Shown piece after piece: positions 7,890 through 14,066 of a DNA stretch of 16,071 nucleotides. Position numbers and translations under genes: made by a program. Location: assembly GCA_002839535.1 (NCBI GenBank), contig PGYF01000012.1, positions 14,682-30,752 of the forward strand, in the 5' to 3' direction. The notes beneath the pieces are model-generated. The model searched no databases and was not told the origin of the DNA. It was given only the letters and a program-made list of their open reading frames with translations. Positions within the stretch are counted from its first letter, which is position 1. Every line of letters starts with the position of its first letter. This stretch comes from Nitrospira bacterium HGW-Nitrospira-1 (GTDB lineage: Bacteria; Nitrospirota; Thermodesulfovibrionia; Thermodesulfovibrionales; UBA6898).

Positions 7890-7900
7890 TATCCATGCCA
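7885..7900 (-). promoter_or_regulatory. Near-consensus sigma-54 (-24/-12) element, imperfect -12
   Basis: The minus strand reads TGGCATGGATATTGAG. This matches the sigma-54 pattern TGGCACG-N4-TTGC at the -24 GG and at the TTG, with correct 10-nt spacing between the dinucleotides, but has GA instead of GC at -12. It lies upstream of the Lys/Ala-rich gene and about 1.5 kb from a sigma-54 activator gene. The imperfect -12 makes it a weak call. Confidence 0.25.
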
Positions 7901-7940
7901 GATGGAAAATCAATTAGAACCAAGTAGTTAGCCGGGGAAT

Positions 7941-7980
7941 GGTTTCTTTTTTGAGGAAGCGCTTTCTTTTTTAAGGAGGT
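7941..7980. repeat. Two-copy 20-bp direct repeat downstream of mqnA
   Basis: GGTTTCTTTTTTGAGGAAGC (7941-7960) is followed immediately by GCTTTCTTTTTTAAGGAGGT (7961-7980), 16 of 20 bases identical. It lies between the mqnA stop and the upstream region of the Lys/Ala-rich gene. It includes the palindrome AAGCGCTT at 7957-7964. No clear terminator stem is visible. Confidence 0.5.
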
Positions 7981-7987
7981 CTTGAGG

Positions 7988-8788
7988 CTATATCAGTCCA
8001 AGCTCTTTCGCATATACCCCGAAGAGTTCGAGACCCTTCCTGTGTTCGTCATTGAAATCAAAAGACATCCCCTTCCAGTAGGAGACAAGGTATTCCTCTG
8101 AAAGCGTATCTTTTAATGGGCTTGCAGCAGCGATGACATCCAGACTTTTCACAGCGGAAGTTTTTGCCCTGCTCAGGTCGTCTATGAATTGTCTGTATAG
8201 TTCGCTTTTTTCAGCACAACGAGCCTTATGTGCGATCCAGAGGGCAAAGGTAAATGGCAGGCCTGTATGTTTGTACCACACATCACCGAGATCGTATATA
8301 TATAGACCAGGCCATTTTAATGCCTCCCTGAGGGCTTCGTCACCTATTAAAAGATAAGCGGCGTCTGATCGGATAGCATCTTTTAACAACTTCTCCGAAG
8401 ACTGAAAATAACACTCAAGTTCATAGAACTTTTTCATTATAATCCGGATCAATGCAACCGAGGTTTCCGACTGTGATGAGGTGAGGACAGTAAGACCGCC
8501 CAGCGTCTCTATTGGTTTTTTGCTGAAGAGGAGGATGCTCCCCACAGGTCCGCTGGAGCTTATCGAATGATTTTCTATAAGCTCATACTTGTCTCTGTGT
8601 CGCAGGTACTCGATCGAGGATGAAGGACTTACATCAATCAGGCCCTCACGTATTTTTTTGTTCAGGTCAGACGGCGCGCCTTTGATAAACTCATACGTTG
8701 AGCAGTCGCATTCTTTTTCCAATGTATAAAAGACAGGAAATAGGTTTGCGTATGGTATTTTCCCGATTCCAAACTTTTGTTTTTTCAC
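7988..8788 (-). CDS. mqnA: Chorismate dehydratase MqnA, first step of the futalosine menaquinone pathway
   Basis: The 266-residue protein matches the MqnA/periplasmic-binding-like fold that dehydrates chorismate to 3-[(1-carboxyvinyl)oxy]benzoate. Seen features include the N-terminal GIGKIPYANLFPVFY, the family motif SPSSSIEYLRH (54-64), SSSGPVGSILLFSK (77-90), the SSQSETS loop (104-110), the LLIGDEALR segment (147-154), and the closing DLGDVWYKHTGLPFTFALW (166-184). The length is normal. The start is GTG, with only a weak distant GGTG as ribosome binding site, and no nearer in-frame start fits. No other mqn gene is in the window, so the rest of the pathway must be elsewhere. It begins 62 nt after the PIN toxin gene and could be read through from it. 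The presence of the gene implies menaquinone-based respiration. Confidence 0.93.
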   Translation of the reverse strand: MKKQKFGIGKIPYANLFPVFYTLEKECDCSTYEFIKGAPSDLNKKIREGLIDVSPSSSIEYLRHRDKYELIENHSISSSGPVGSILLFSKKPIETLGGLTVLTSSQSETSVALIRIIMKKFYELECYFQSSEKLLKDAIRSDAAYLLIGDEALREALKWPGLYIYDLGDVWYKHTGLPFTFALWIAHKARCAEKSELYRQFIDDLSRAKTSAVKSLDVIAAASPLKDTLSEEYLVSYWKGMSFDFNDEHRKGLELFGVYAKELGLI

Positions 8789-8850
8789 TGTTTTCTATTC
8801 ACCAATAGTTTCTATTTTAGCAATACTCTCTGCGTACTACCCCGCCGGGA

Positions 8851-9252
8851 TTACCTCTTTTCAAGGCGTAATCCCTCGATCTTTTCAAAGTCCCGCTGAT
8901 TGGAGGTTATCACCGTGAAATCAAGAGATATTGCGGTTGCAGCGATTATCATGTCATGCGCGCCAACAGTCAACCCCTTCTTTGCCAGAGAAGCCCATAT
9001 CCTTGCGTAAATTCTGGCAACAGCTGTATCAAACGAGTATACAGGAAAAAGCTCGATAACCTTTTCCACAAATGCCTGCCGCCTGAGCCTTCGCGCCTCA
9101 GAGTCTGCCCGCTCAACGCCGTGCAACAACTCTGCAACTGTTACAACGCTAATGCCGAACGGCGCATCCTCCCGTCCAGCTATTATATTAATTGCCTGTT
9201 CTCTGTTGCGTTCAATTGAGATTATCTCACTGCTGTCAAATATCACTCCCAC
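8851..9252 (-). CDS. vapC: PIN-domain ribonuclease toxin, VapC-like
   Basis: The 133-residue PIN domain keeps the acidic metal-binding centre: D6 in IFDSSEI, E41 in VTVAELLHGVER, D100 in GAHDMIIAA, and N118/D121 in TSNQRDF. VapC toxins are Mg-dependent RNases that cleave tRNA or rRNA when not held by their antitoxin. The start is GTG at 9252, overlapping the antitoxin stop by 10 nt; a GGAG lies 8 nt upstream of it. A second GTG at 9246 is possible but too close to any ribosome binding site. All catalytic residues are present, so the toxin is probably functional. The preceding Phd/YefM-type antitoxin completes the module. Confidence 0.93.
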   Translation of the reverse strand: MGVIFDSSEIISIERNREQAINIIAGREDAPFGISVVTVAELLHGVERADSEARRLRRQAFVEKVIELFPVYSFDTAVARIYARIWASLAKKGLTVGAHDMIIAATAISLDFTVITSNQRDFEKIEGLRLEKR

Positions 9253-9524
9253 GGCAGTTTCTCCGGCGCAGCCGGTTGAGCGCTGACAAGTTCCTTAATA
9301 TCACGGGCAAATGATTCGTTATCATCCTTAAGGCGGGGTAACAGTCTTAATATCTCTCCAAGTTCTTTCAGCGATTTTCCGCTTGTGACTGATTCAACCG
9401 GAACAATGGCCGCTGCCGGTTTGCCGCCTCTTATTATTGTAAAGCTGTCATGCTGGTATCTTACGGCATTCAGAAGCTCTGAAAATTTCCTGACAGCATC
9501 TGTTGCGCTGATTGCAGTTGCCAT
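9243..9524 (-). CDS. Phd/YefM-family antitoxin of the PIN toxin
   Basis: The 93-residue protein has the Phd/YefM N-terminal DNA-binding fold (SATDAVRKFSELLNAVRYQH, then TIIRGGKPAAAIVPVE at about 29-44). An extended, acidic and flexible C-terminal half (LPRLKDDNESFARDIKELV) is expected to wrap the toxin. The start is well fixed by AAGGAGG at 9530-9536, 5 nt from the ATG. A perfect 11-bp inverted repeat overlapping the -10 box lies just upstream, so the antitoxin, probably with the toxin, should repress its own promoter. It overlaps the toxin gene by 10 nt. Confidence 0.92.
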   Translation of the reverse strand: MATAISATDAVRKFSELLNAVRYQHDSFTIIRGGKPAAAIVPVESVTSGKSLKELGEILRLLPRLKDDNESFARDIKELVSAQPAAPEKLPWE

Positions 9525-9539
9525 TATCGCCTCCTTACA

Positions 9540-9562
9540 TAAAATATGATAATCATATTTTA
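9540..9562. promoter_or_regulatory. Operator of the Phd/PIN module: perfect 11-bp inverted repeat
   Basis: TAAAATATGAT (9540-9550) and ATCATATTTTA (9552-9562) are exact reverse complements around a single central base. The site covers the -10 box of the promoter at 9557-9585 and ends just before the antitoxin ribosome binding site. This is the position expected for conditional autorepression by the antitoxin-toxin complex. Confidence 0.8.
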
Positions 9563-9585
9563 CAATGTTTATCCAGTTATGACAA
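9557..9585 (-). promoter_or_regulatory. Sigma-70 promoter of the Phd/PIN module
   Basis: On the minus strand TTGTCA (9580-9585) and TAAAAT (9557-9562) are separated by exactly 17 nt, each one base off consensus. It lies in the 77-nt gap after rtcB. The -10 box is one arm of the operator palindrome. The module is therefore probably transcribed independently of rtcB. Confidence 0.7.
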
Positions 9586-9601
9586 CAGTTATATTTCTGT
9601 C

Positions 9602-11047
9602 TTATCCCTTCACTACGCCCATAGGCCGCAGGCGGGCGACTTTTTTCGAGATGCCTGCTTTGTGAACAACTTCTACGACGTCGGATATATCTTTATATGC
9701 CTCGCTCATCTCTTCTGCAAGCGTTCCTCTGCCGGCAGACCTGACGATGATGCCTTTGTCTTCCATCTCACGCCAGATGGCGCGTCCCTTCGCCTTTTTT
9801 ATGGCCTGATGCCTTGACATCAGCCGGCCTGCGCCATGGCAGGTTGAGCCAAAGGTCTCCTCCATTGCCTTTTCCGTACCAAGCAGTACAAATGATGCCC
9901 TTCCCATGTCACCGGGGATCAGCACCGGCTGACCGAGATGACGGTATATCTCAGGGAGTTCGGGATGCCCCGGCGGAAAGGCGCGTGTGGCCCCTTTCCT
10001 GTGTACAATCAGCTTTTTTTTAGTCCCTCTGACAGTATGCTCTTCTATCTTGGCGATATTATGCGCAACGTCATAGATCAGGCTCATTCCCAAAGACCGT
10101 GGAGACAGGTTCAGGATTTTCATAAAGGCTTCCCTGGTCCAGTGCATGATACATTGCCTGTTTGCCCAGGCGTAATTTGCAGCAGCGCGCATTGCCGCAA
10201 GATAATCCTGCGCCTCAGGACTGTTAAACGGAGCGCAGGCCAGCTCTTTGTCGTATAACTCGATCCGGTATTTGCCCGTAGCGCGCTCCATCACCTCGAG
10301 AAAATCCGTGCATACCTGATGCCCGAACCCGCGCGAGCCGGTATGGATCATCACTGTAATTTGTCCCACAAAGAGACCGAGACTGTTCGCTGCGTTTTCG
10401 TCATAAATTTCGTCTACATATTGAATTTCAAGAAAATGGTTTCCTGAGCCGAGCGTACCCTGTTGGGACCTGCCGCGTTCATAGGCCTTGCTGCTGATGA
10501 TGGAGGGGTCAGCGCCTTCTATCATCCCCCTGGACTCGATCCGTTCCAGATCCAATGCCTCGCCAAAGCCGTTTTCTATAGCCCACTGGGCGCCTTTGGT
10601 GAGCAACCTTCTCTCATCATCGGGGCTGAGACGGATTTTACCCTTTGATCCCACCCCCGCAGGGATTTCATTATAGAGTACCTCGACGAGGTCCTTTATC
10701 CTTGGGAACACTTCCTGTTTTGTCAGGTTGCTCCTGAGGAGCCTGACTCCGCAATTGATGTCGTACCCGACACCGCCGGGAGAGATGATCCCTTCTTTAA
10801 GGTCAAAGGCTGCGACCCCTCCGATAGTGAAGCCGTAACCGGCATGGATGTCAGGCATTGCCAACGACGCCTTTATGATGCCGGGCAGTGTTGCGACATT
10901 AGCAACCTGTTCTATTGCCTGGATTTCGAGTTCTTTTTCGAGGGTGCTGTCTGCGTATATAATGCCCGGAACACGCATGCCCTGCTTATAGTCCACAGGG
11001 ACTTCGAGTTTGGTTTCATCGATCCTTCTGAGTTTTTCAAGAGACAT
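9602..11047 (-). CDS. rtcB: RNA-splicing ligase RtcB (3'-phosphate/5'-hydroxyl RNA ligase)
   Basis: The 481-residue enzyme joins RNA 2',3'-cyclic or 3'-phosphate ends to 5'-OH ends using GTP and Mn. Active-site positions are intact: D96 and C99 in GYDINCGVR, N203/H204 in GSGNHFLE, H235 in IHTGSRG, H329 in DVAHN, and H404 in STCHGAGR, the guanylylated histidine. Length and numbering match archaeal RtcB closely, and it is longer than the roughly 408-residue E. coli type. No archease gene or RtcR-type regulator adjoins it. The ATG lacks a Shine-Dalgarno sequence; the 21 nt between it and ftsY are occupied by a sequence repeated at 15679-15705. It lies between two toxin-antitoxin modules. A role in tRNA or rRNA repair is likely by family. 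Confidence 0.97.
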   Translation of the reverse strand: MSLEKLRRIDETKLEVPVDYKQGMRVPGIIYADSTLEKELEIQAIEQVANVATLPGIIKASLAMPDIHAGYGFTIGGVAAFDLKEGIISPGGVGYDINCGVRLLRSNLTKQEVFPRIKDLVEVLYNEIPAGVGSKGKIRLSPDDERRLLTKGAQWAIENGFGEALDLERIESRGMIEGADPSIISSKAYERGRSQQGTLGSGNHFLEIQYVDEIYDENAANSLGLFVGQITVMIHTGSRGFGHQVCTDFLEVMERATGKYRIELYDKELACAPFNSPEAQDYLAAMRAAANYAWANRQCIMHWTREAFMKILNLSPRSLGMSLIYDVAHNIAKIEEHTVRGTKKKLIVHRKGATRAFPPGHPELPEIYRHLGQPVLIPGDMGRASFVLLGTEKAMEETFGSTCHGAGRLMSRHQAIKKAKGRAIWREMEDKGIIVRSAGRGTLAEEMSEAYKDISDVVEVVHKAGISKKVARLRPMGVVKG

Positions 11048-11072
11048 ATTTCGAATGCATTTTTTGGGTTAA
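11046..11072 (-). repeat. Copy A of a 27-nt inverted dispersed repeat at the ftsY-rtcB junction
   Basis: The minus strand reads TTAACCCAAAAAATGCATT (11054-11072), followed by CGAAATAT. The same 19 bases occur exactly on the plus strand at 15679-15697, and 25 of 27 bases match when extended to 15705. The repeat starts inside the ftsY stop codon and runs up to the first two bases of the rtcB ATG, so it fills the whole leader of rtcB. Confidence 0.75.
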
Positions 11073-11971
11073 TCGAAAAGGGCCTTTACAAAATCCTCTG
11101 TCACAAAATCCTGCAGGTCTTCGATCCCTTCGCCAACGCCTATGAGTCTTACCGGGATATTCAACTCCTTTTTTATGGCAAACACAATACCGCCTTTGGC
11201 TGTGCCGTCAAGTTTTGTGAGGGCTATGCCTGTGACGCCGATAGTTTCATTGAACATCTTTGCCTGTGCCAGGGCGTTTTGACCGTTTGTTGCATCGATA
11301 ACAAGGAGTGTTTCATGGGGAGAGCCCGGCATTGCTTTTTCGCAGACGCGCTTTATTTTCTTCAACTCTTCCATGAGAGGGCTTTTGGTGTGAAGACGCC
11401 CTGCTGTATCAATGATCACAATATCAATGTTCCTTGCGCGGGCCGCCTCTATCGCATCAAATACAACGGCTGAAGGATCAGAGCCGCTCTGGTGTTTGAC
11501 AAGCTGCGCTTTGCTTCTGTCTGCCCAGATCTCAAGCTGCTCTATCGCGGCAGCCCTGAAGGTGTCGGCAGCTGCCAGCAGGACAGAGTGTCCCTGATCC
11601 CTGAATCTGCTCGCCAGTTTTCCGATAGTTGTTGTTTTGCCGACGCCGTTTACGCCTATGGTCAGGATTACAAAAGGCTTTTCCCCAAAGGCAACGAGAG
11701 GATGTGATCTCCCGAGTATGGAGGCCATTTCTTTTTTGAGGAATTCCTTGATTGAGCCGGACGCCTGAATGCTGCTTTTCGATTTTTCTCTCAGACGCTC
11801 AACGATCTCCGAGGCGTTTTTCGCCCCCACGTCAGAAAGTATGAGTGTTTCCTCAAGTTCTTCGAGAGTCTCAGAATCAACCGTACGGTTTTTGAATATC
11901 GCCTCTGCCTTTTCTGCAAAACCATGTCTTGTTTTACTTAATCCCTGTTTCAGCCTGTCAAAAAGACCCAT
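11069..11971 (-). CDS. ftsY: Signal recognition particle receptor FtsY
   Basis: FtsY is the membrane-associated GTPase that docks SRP-ribosome complexes on the Sec translocon. The 300-residue protein is a minimal NG-type FtsY with no long acidic A domain. The helical N domain is 1-90, with the G motifs GVNGVGKTT (106-114), DTFRAAA (136-142), DTAGR (188-192), TKLD (252-255) and GVGE (278-281). The downstream ATG at 11971 is chosen over a GTG at 11977 because GAGG (11977-11980) is correctly placed for the former and overlaps the latter. It stops 21 nt before rtcB, so the two are probably co-transcribed. An 81-nt gap separates it from the RelE-type toxin gene upstream, in which I see no clear terminator. 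Confidence 0.96.
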   Translation of the reverse strand: MGLFDRLKQGLSKTRHGFAEKAEAIFKNRTVDSETLEELEETLILSDVGAKNASEIVERLREKSKSSIQASGSIKEFLKKEMASILGRSHPLVAFGEKPFVILTIGVNGVGKTTTIGKLASRFRDQGHSVLLAAADTFRAAAIEQLEIWADRSKAQLVKHQSGSDPSAVVFDAIEAARARNIDIVIIDTAGRLHTKSPLMEELKKIKRVCEKAMPGSPHETLLVIDATNGQNALAQAKMFNETIGVTGIALTKLDGTAKGGIVFAIKKELNIPVRLIGVGEGIEDLQDFVTEDFVKALFD

Positions 11972-12052
11972 TTTCACCTCAATATATACCCTGCAGTTGG
12001 CGTTACAGGCTTTTCAAAAAGAACCATCCTGTTTTTCTTCTGCCTGCAGTAG

Positions 12053-12316
12053 TTATAAGTCACGATAGGCTTCACGCCGATGCTTTATACGCATGATTTT
12101 TATTGTCTTTGTTTTATTAACAATTTCGTATAGGATACGATAGTCGCCGCTCCGTAGTCTCCAATCATTTTGAGACCCCGTTATTTTTCTGCTGCCCTGT
12201 GGATGAGGATTGTCTGCCAGTTCTTTTATTTTTGTTGTAATCTTTGTGAACAATGAAATTTCGAGCTTCTTTAAATCTTTTTCTGCATTTCGTTCAATAA
12301 GCAGTTCATGGGGCAT
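12053..12316 (-). CDS. RelE/ParE-superfamily toxin
   Basis: From the ATG at 12316 the protein is 87 residues, the usual length of RelE-type toxins. It begins MPHELLIERNAEKDLKKL, continues with a two-helix region (LFTKITTKIKELADNPHPQG), and ends with the family hallmark strands WRLRSGDYRILYEI and MRIKHRREAYRDL. The basic residues of the last strand are those used by RelE-like ribosome-dependent mRNA interferases. The reading frame is open a further 34 codons upstream, but that stretch overlies the antitoxin gene and lacks toxin similarity, so it is not part of the protein. The start overlaps the antitoxin stop by 11 nt, and its own ribosome binding site is weak, which suggests translational coupling. 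RelE rather than ParE is not certain from sequence alone. Confidence 0.9.
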   Translation of the reverse strand: MPHELLIERNAEKDLKKLEISLFTKITTKIKELADNPHPQGSRKITGSQNDWRLRSGDYRILYEIVNKTKTIKIMRIKHRREAYRDL

Positions 12317-12512
12317 TATTATGTTCCGCCAGAAAGTCATCGAATTTCCTGAAGTACAAGCTGCCCTTGCGCATTTTTTCAATGTCTGCGATATCTTCCT
12401 TGTCTTCAAGTCGTTCAAGCAATTGTTTGTAGTCCTTGATGTCTATTATGACAGCACTTGGCCTGCCATTTTTCATAATTACCTGTGGTTTGGTTTTTAG
12501 TATTTTTGACAT
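12306..12512 (-). CDS. Phd/YefM-family antitoxin of the RelE-type toxin
   Basis: The 68-residue protein begins MSKILKTKPQVIMKNGRPSA and continues VIIDIKDYKQLLERLEDKED, the short Phd/YefM DNA-binding fold, followed by an acidic toxin-binding tail ending FDDFLAEHNNAP. The start at 12512 is fixed by a perfect AGGAGG at 12519-12524, 6 nt upstream; an in-frame ATG at 12527 overlaps that ribosome binding site and is rejected. It begins 49 nt after the cdsA stop. I see no operator palindrome like the one of the other module, so it may rely on read-through from the uppS-cdsA operon or on a promoter I cannot recognise. Confidence 0.9.
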   Translation of the reverse strand: MSKILKTKPQVIMKNGRPSAVIIDIKDYKQLLERLEDKEDIADIEKMRKGSLYFRKFDDFLAEHNNAP

Positions 12513-12542
12513 GTTATTCCTCCTCATCCGTTTTTCTTTAAA

Positions 12543-12560
12543 AATGCCTTCAAAGTCCGG
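12543..12560. repeat. 18-nt sequence repeated at 15721-15738
   Basis: AATGCCTTCAAAGTCCGG here matches AATGCCTTCAAAGTCTGG at 15721-15738 in 17 of 18 bases, same orientation. It lies in the gap between cdsA and the antitoxin gene. A 15-nt exact match in 16 kb can occur by chance, so significance is marginal. Confidence 0.4.
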
Positions 12561-12561
12561 C

Positions 12562-13353
12562 TTAATGAATCAGGCCAAGCGCCATGCAGACCCAGTAAAA
12601 AACAGGGCCTGCAAAGAGAACACCATCAAGCTTATCCAAAATCCCTCCGTGACCTGGCACCAGATGACTTGAGTCTTTTACCCCGGCGTCACGCTTGAAC
12701 ATTGACTCCACAAGATCGCCGACCATGGTCGAAAGACCTATTGCCAACCCTATGATTACTGTCTGCTGGAGAGAGATTCGGGACAGGAGCGCCGCCTTTA
12801 TCAATGCAGCCCCGACAATGCCGCCGAGCAAAGACCCGACAGCGCCTGCAATAGTCTTGTTCGGACTTATCTGGGGGTAAAGTTTTCTTTTGCCGATGCC
12901 TTTACCGACATAAAAGGCCATGCTGTCGGCAGCCCATACAGAGGCATAAAGCAGGACAATCCATGCAGGTCCGGCTTTTACAAGACTCAACTGAAAAGTC
13001 ATAAGGCCAGGTATATAGATCAGTCCGAAGACCACAGCCGATACAGCGGAAAGAGAACCGGACGGATCACGCTTCAGAAAAAGCCTCAATGCCATAATCG
13101 CCAGCACAGCACACAGCAGCGCCTGCAAAAAAAGCTCAGGCGCTGTAAAAAAGACGATAGGCAGCGCTGCTCCCCAGAAAAGGCCTGAGTAAAGAAAAAG
13201 ACCTTTGATCCTGTACATGGCATAGAACTCGGCAAGTCCGATCACGGCAAAAAAAGTCATCAGGAAAAGAAAATACTTCGGGGGCAGATACATCACATAA
13301 CTGTAAAAAACCGGCACAATGATTAATGCTATGAGAAGACGCTTAATATGCAT
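12562..13353 (-). CDS. cdsA: Phosphatidate cytidylyltransferase CdsA
   Basis: CdsA makes CDP-diacylglycerol from phosphatidate and CTP, the branch point of phospholipid synthesis, in the inner membrane. The 263-residue protein is polytopic with about eight hydrophobic segments and carries the family signature near the C-terminus, FKRDAGVKDSSHLVPGHGG (219-237) followed by ILDKLD. The earlier conserved stretch, WAADSMAFYVGKGIGKRKL then SPNKTIAGAVGS (140-174), is also present. The ATG overlaps the uppS stop by 11 nt with GAGG inside uppS, the usual uppS-cdsA coupling. In many genomes dxr and rseP follow; here a toxin-antitoxin pair does. Confidence 0.96.
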   Translation of the reverse strand: MHIKRLLIALIIVPVFYSYVMYLPPKYFLFLMTFFAVIGLAEFYAMYRIKGLFLYSGLFWGAALPIVFFTAPELFLQALLCAVLAIMALRLFLKRDPSGSLSAVSAVVFGLIYIPGLMTFQLSLVKAGPAWIVLLYASVWAADSMAFYVGKGIGKRKLYPQISPNKTIAGAVGSLLGGIVGAALIKAALLSRISLQQTVIIGLAIGLSTMVGDLVESMFKRDAGVKDSSHLVPGHGGILDKLDGVLFAGPVFYWVCMALGLIH

Positions 13354-14062
13354 CCGACCTCACGGCGATTTTCCCAAAGCGTCTGTCCCTGCCCTGAAAA
13401 TCCTGCAGAGCCAGCATAAATTCTTCCTTGTCAAAATCAGGCCACAGCGTATCGGTAAAATAGAGTTCAGCGTATGCGCCCTGCCACAGGAGAAAATTGC
13501 TCAGACGTCTCTCCCCGCTTGTCCTTATGATCAGGTCAGGCTGGGGCAACCCTGCGGTGTCAAGCTGAGAACTGAAAATTTTTTCTGTCAGCTCTTCAGG
13601 GTTTATATGAGTATTCATAATCTTTTTTACCGCCCTGAGAATTTCGCTTCTGCTGCTGTAGCTCAGCGCAGCCACCAGGCGCATTCCATTATTGCCCGCG
13701 CTCTTTTCCTCTGTGTCCCTGATCAGGGCCTGTATATTTTCAGGGAGGCGCCAGGTCTCTCCTATCGCACTGAAAACAACATTTTTCTTAATCAGTCCGG
13801 CAAATTCGTTTTTTAGATAAAACTCGAGTATCTTCATGAGTGTAGAAACCTCTGACTTGGGCCGCTGCCAGTTCTCTGTAGAAAATGCATACAAGGTTAC
13901 ACATTTAATCCCGAGTTCCAGGGCAATATCAATGATTTCCTTTACTCTTTCAGCCCCGCGGCGATGGCCTTCAATCCTTGGAAGTCCCCGCAGTTCAGCC
14001 CACCTTCCGTTGCCATCCATTATTATGCCGACATGGGCCGGTATTCTTCCCGACAAATTCAC
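13343..14062 (-). CDS. uppS: Isoprenyl transferase UppS (undecaprenyl diphosphate synthase)
   Basis: This cis-prenyltransferase makes the C55 lipid carrier for peptidoglycan and surface polysaccharides from farnesyl diphosphate and isopentenyl diphosphate. The 239-residue protein has MDGNGRWA (15-22) with catalytic D16, GHRRGAE (32-38), FSTENW (60-65), and the substrate-binding RTSGERRLSNFLLWQ (180-194) followed by AELYFTDTLWPDF. All motifs are intact. The start is called at GTG 14062; a TTG at 14056 (with GAGG 5 nt upstream) is an alternative that would remove two residues. It begins 4 nt after the stop of the upstream VCBS-type gene and overlaps cdsA, so all are one operon. Confidence 0.97.
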   Translation of the reverse strand: MNLSGRIPAHVGIIMDGNGRWAELRGLPRIEGHRRGAERVKEIIDIALELGIKCVTLYAFSTENWQRPKSEVSTLMKILEFYLKNEFAGLIKKNVVFSAIGETWRLPENIQALIRDTEEKSAGNNGMRLVAALSYSSRSEILRAVKKIMNTHINPEELTEKIFSSQLDTAGLPQPDLIIRTSGERRLSNFLLWQGAYAELYFTDTLWPDFDKEEFMLALQDFQGRDRRFGKIAVRSDAY

Positions 14063-14066
14063 CCTC

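Noticed and set aside
10844..11473. Plus-strand 209-codon open frame opposite rtcB and ftsY
   Set aside because: It spans the antisense of two strongly conserved genes and their junction, with no recognisable domain; it is a mirror of codon bias.
12317..12418. N-terminal extension of the RelE-type toxin by 34 residues
   Set aside because: The extension overlies the antitoxin coding sequence in another frame and shows no toxin similarity; the ATG at 12316 gives the normal family length.
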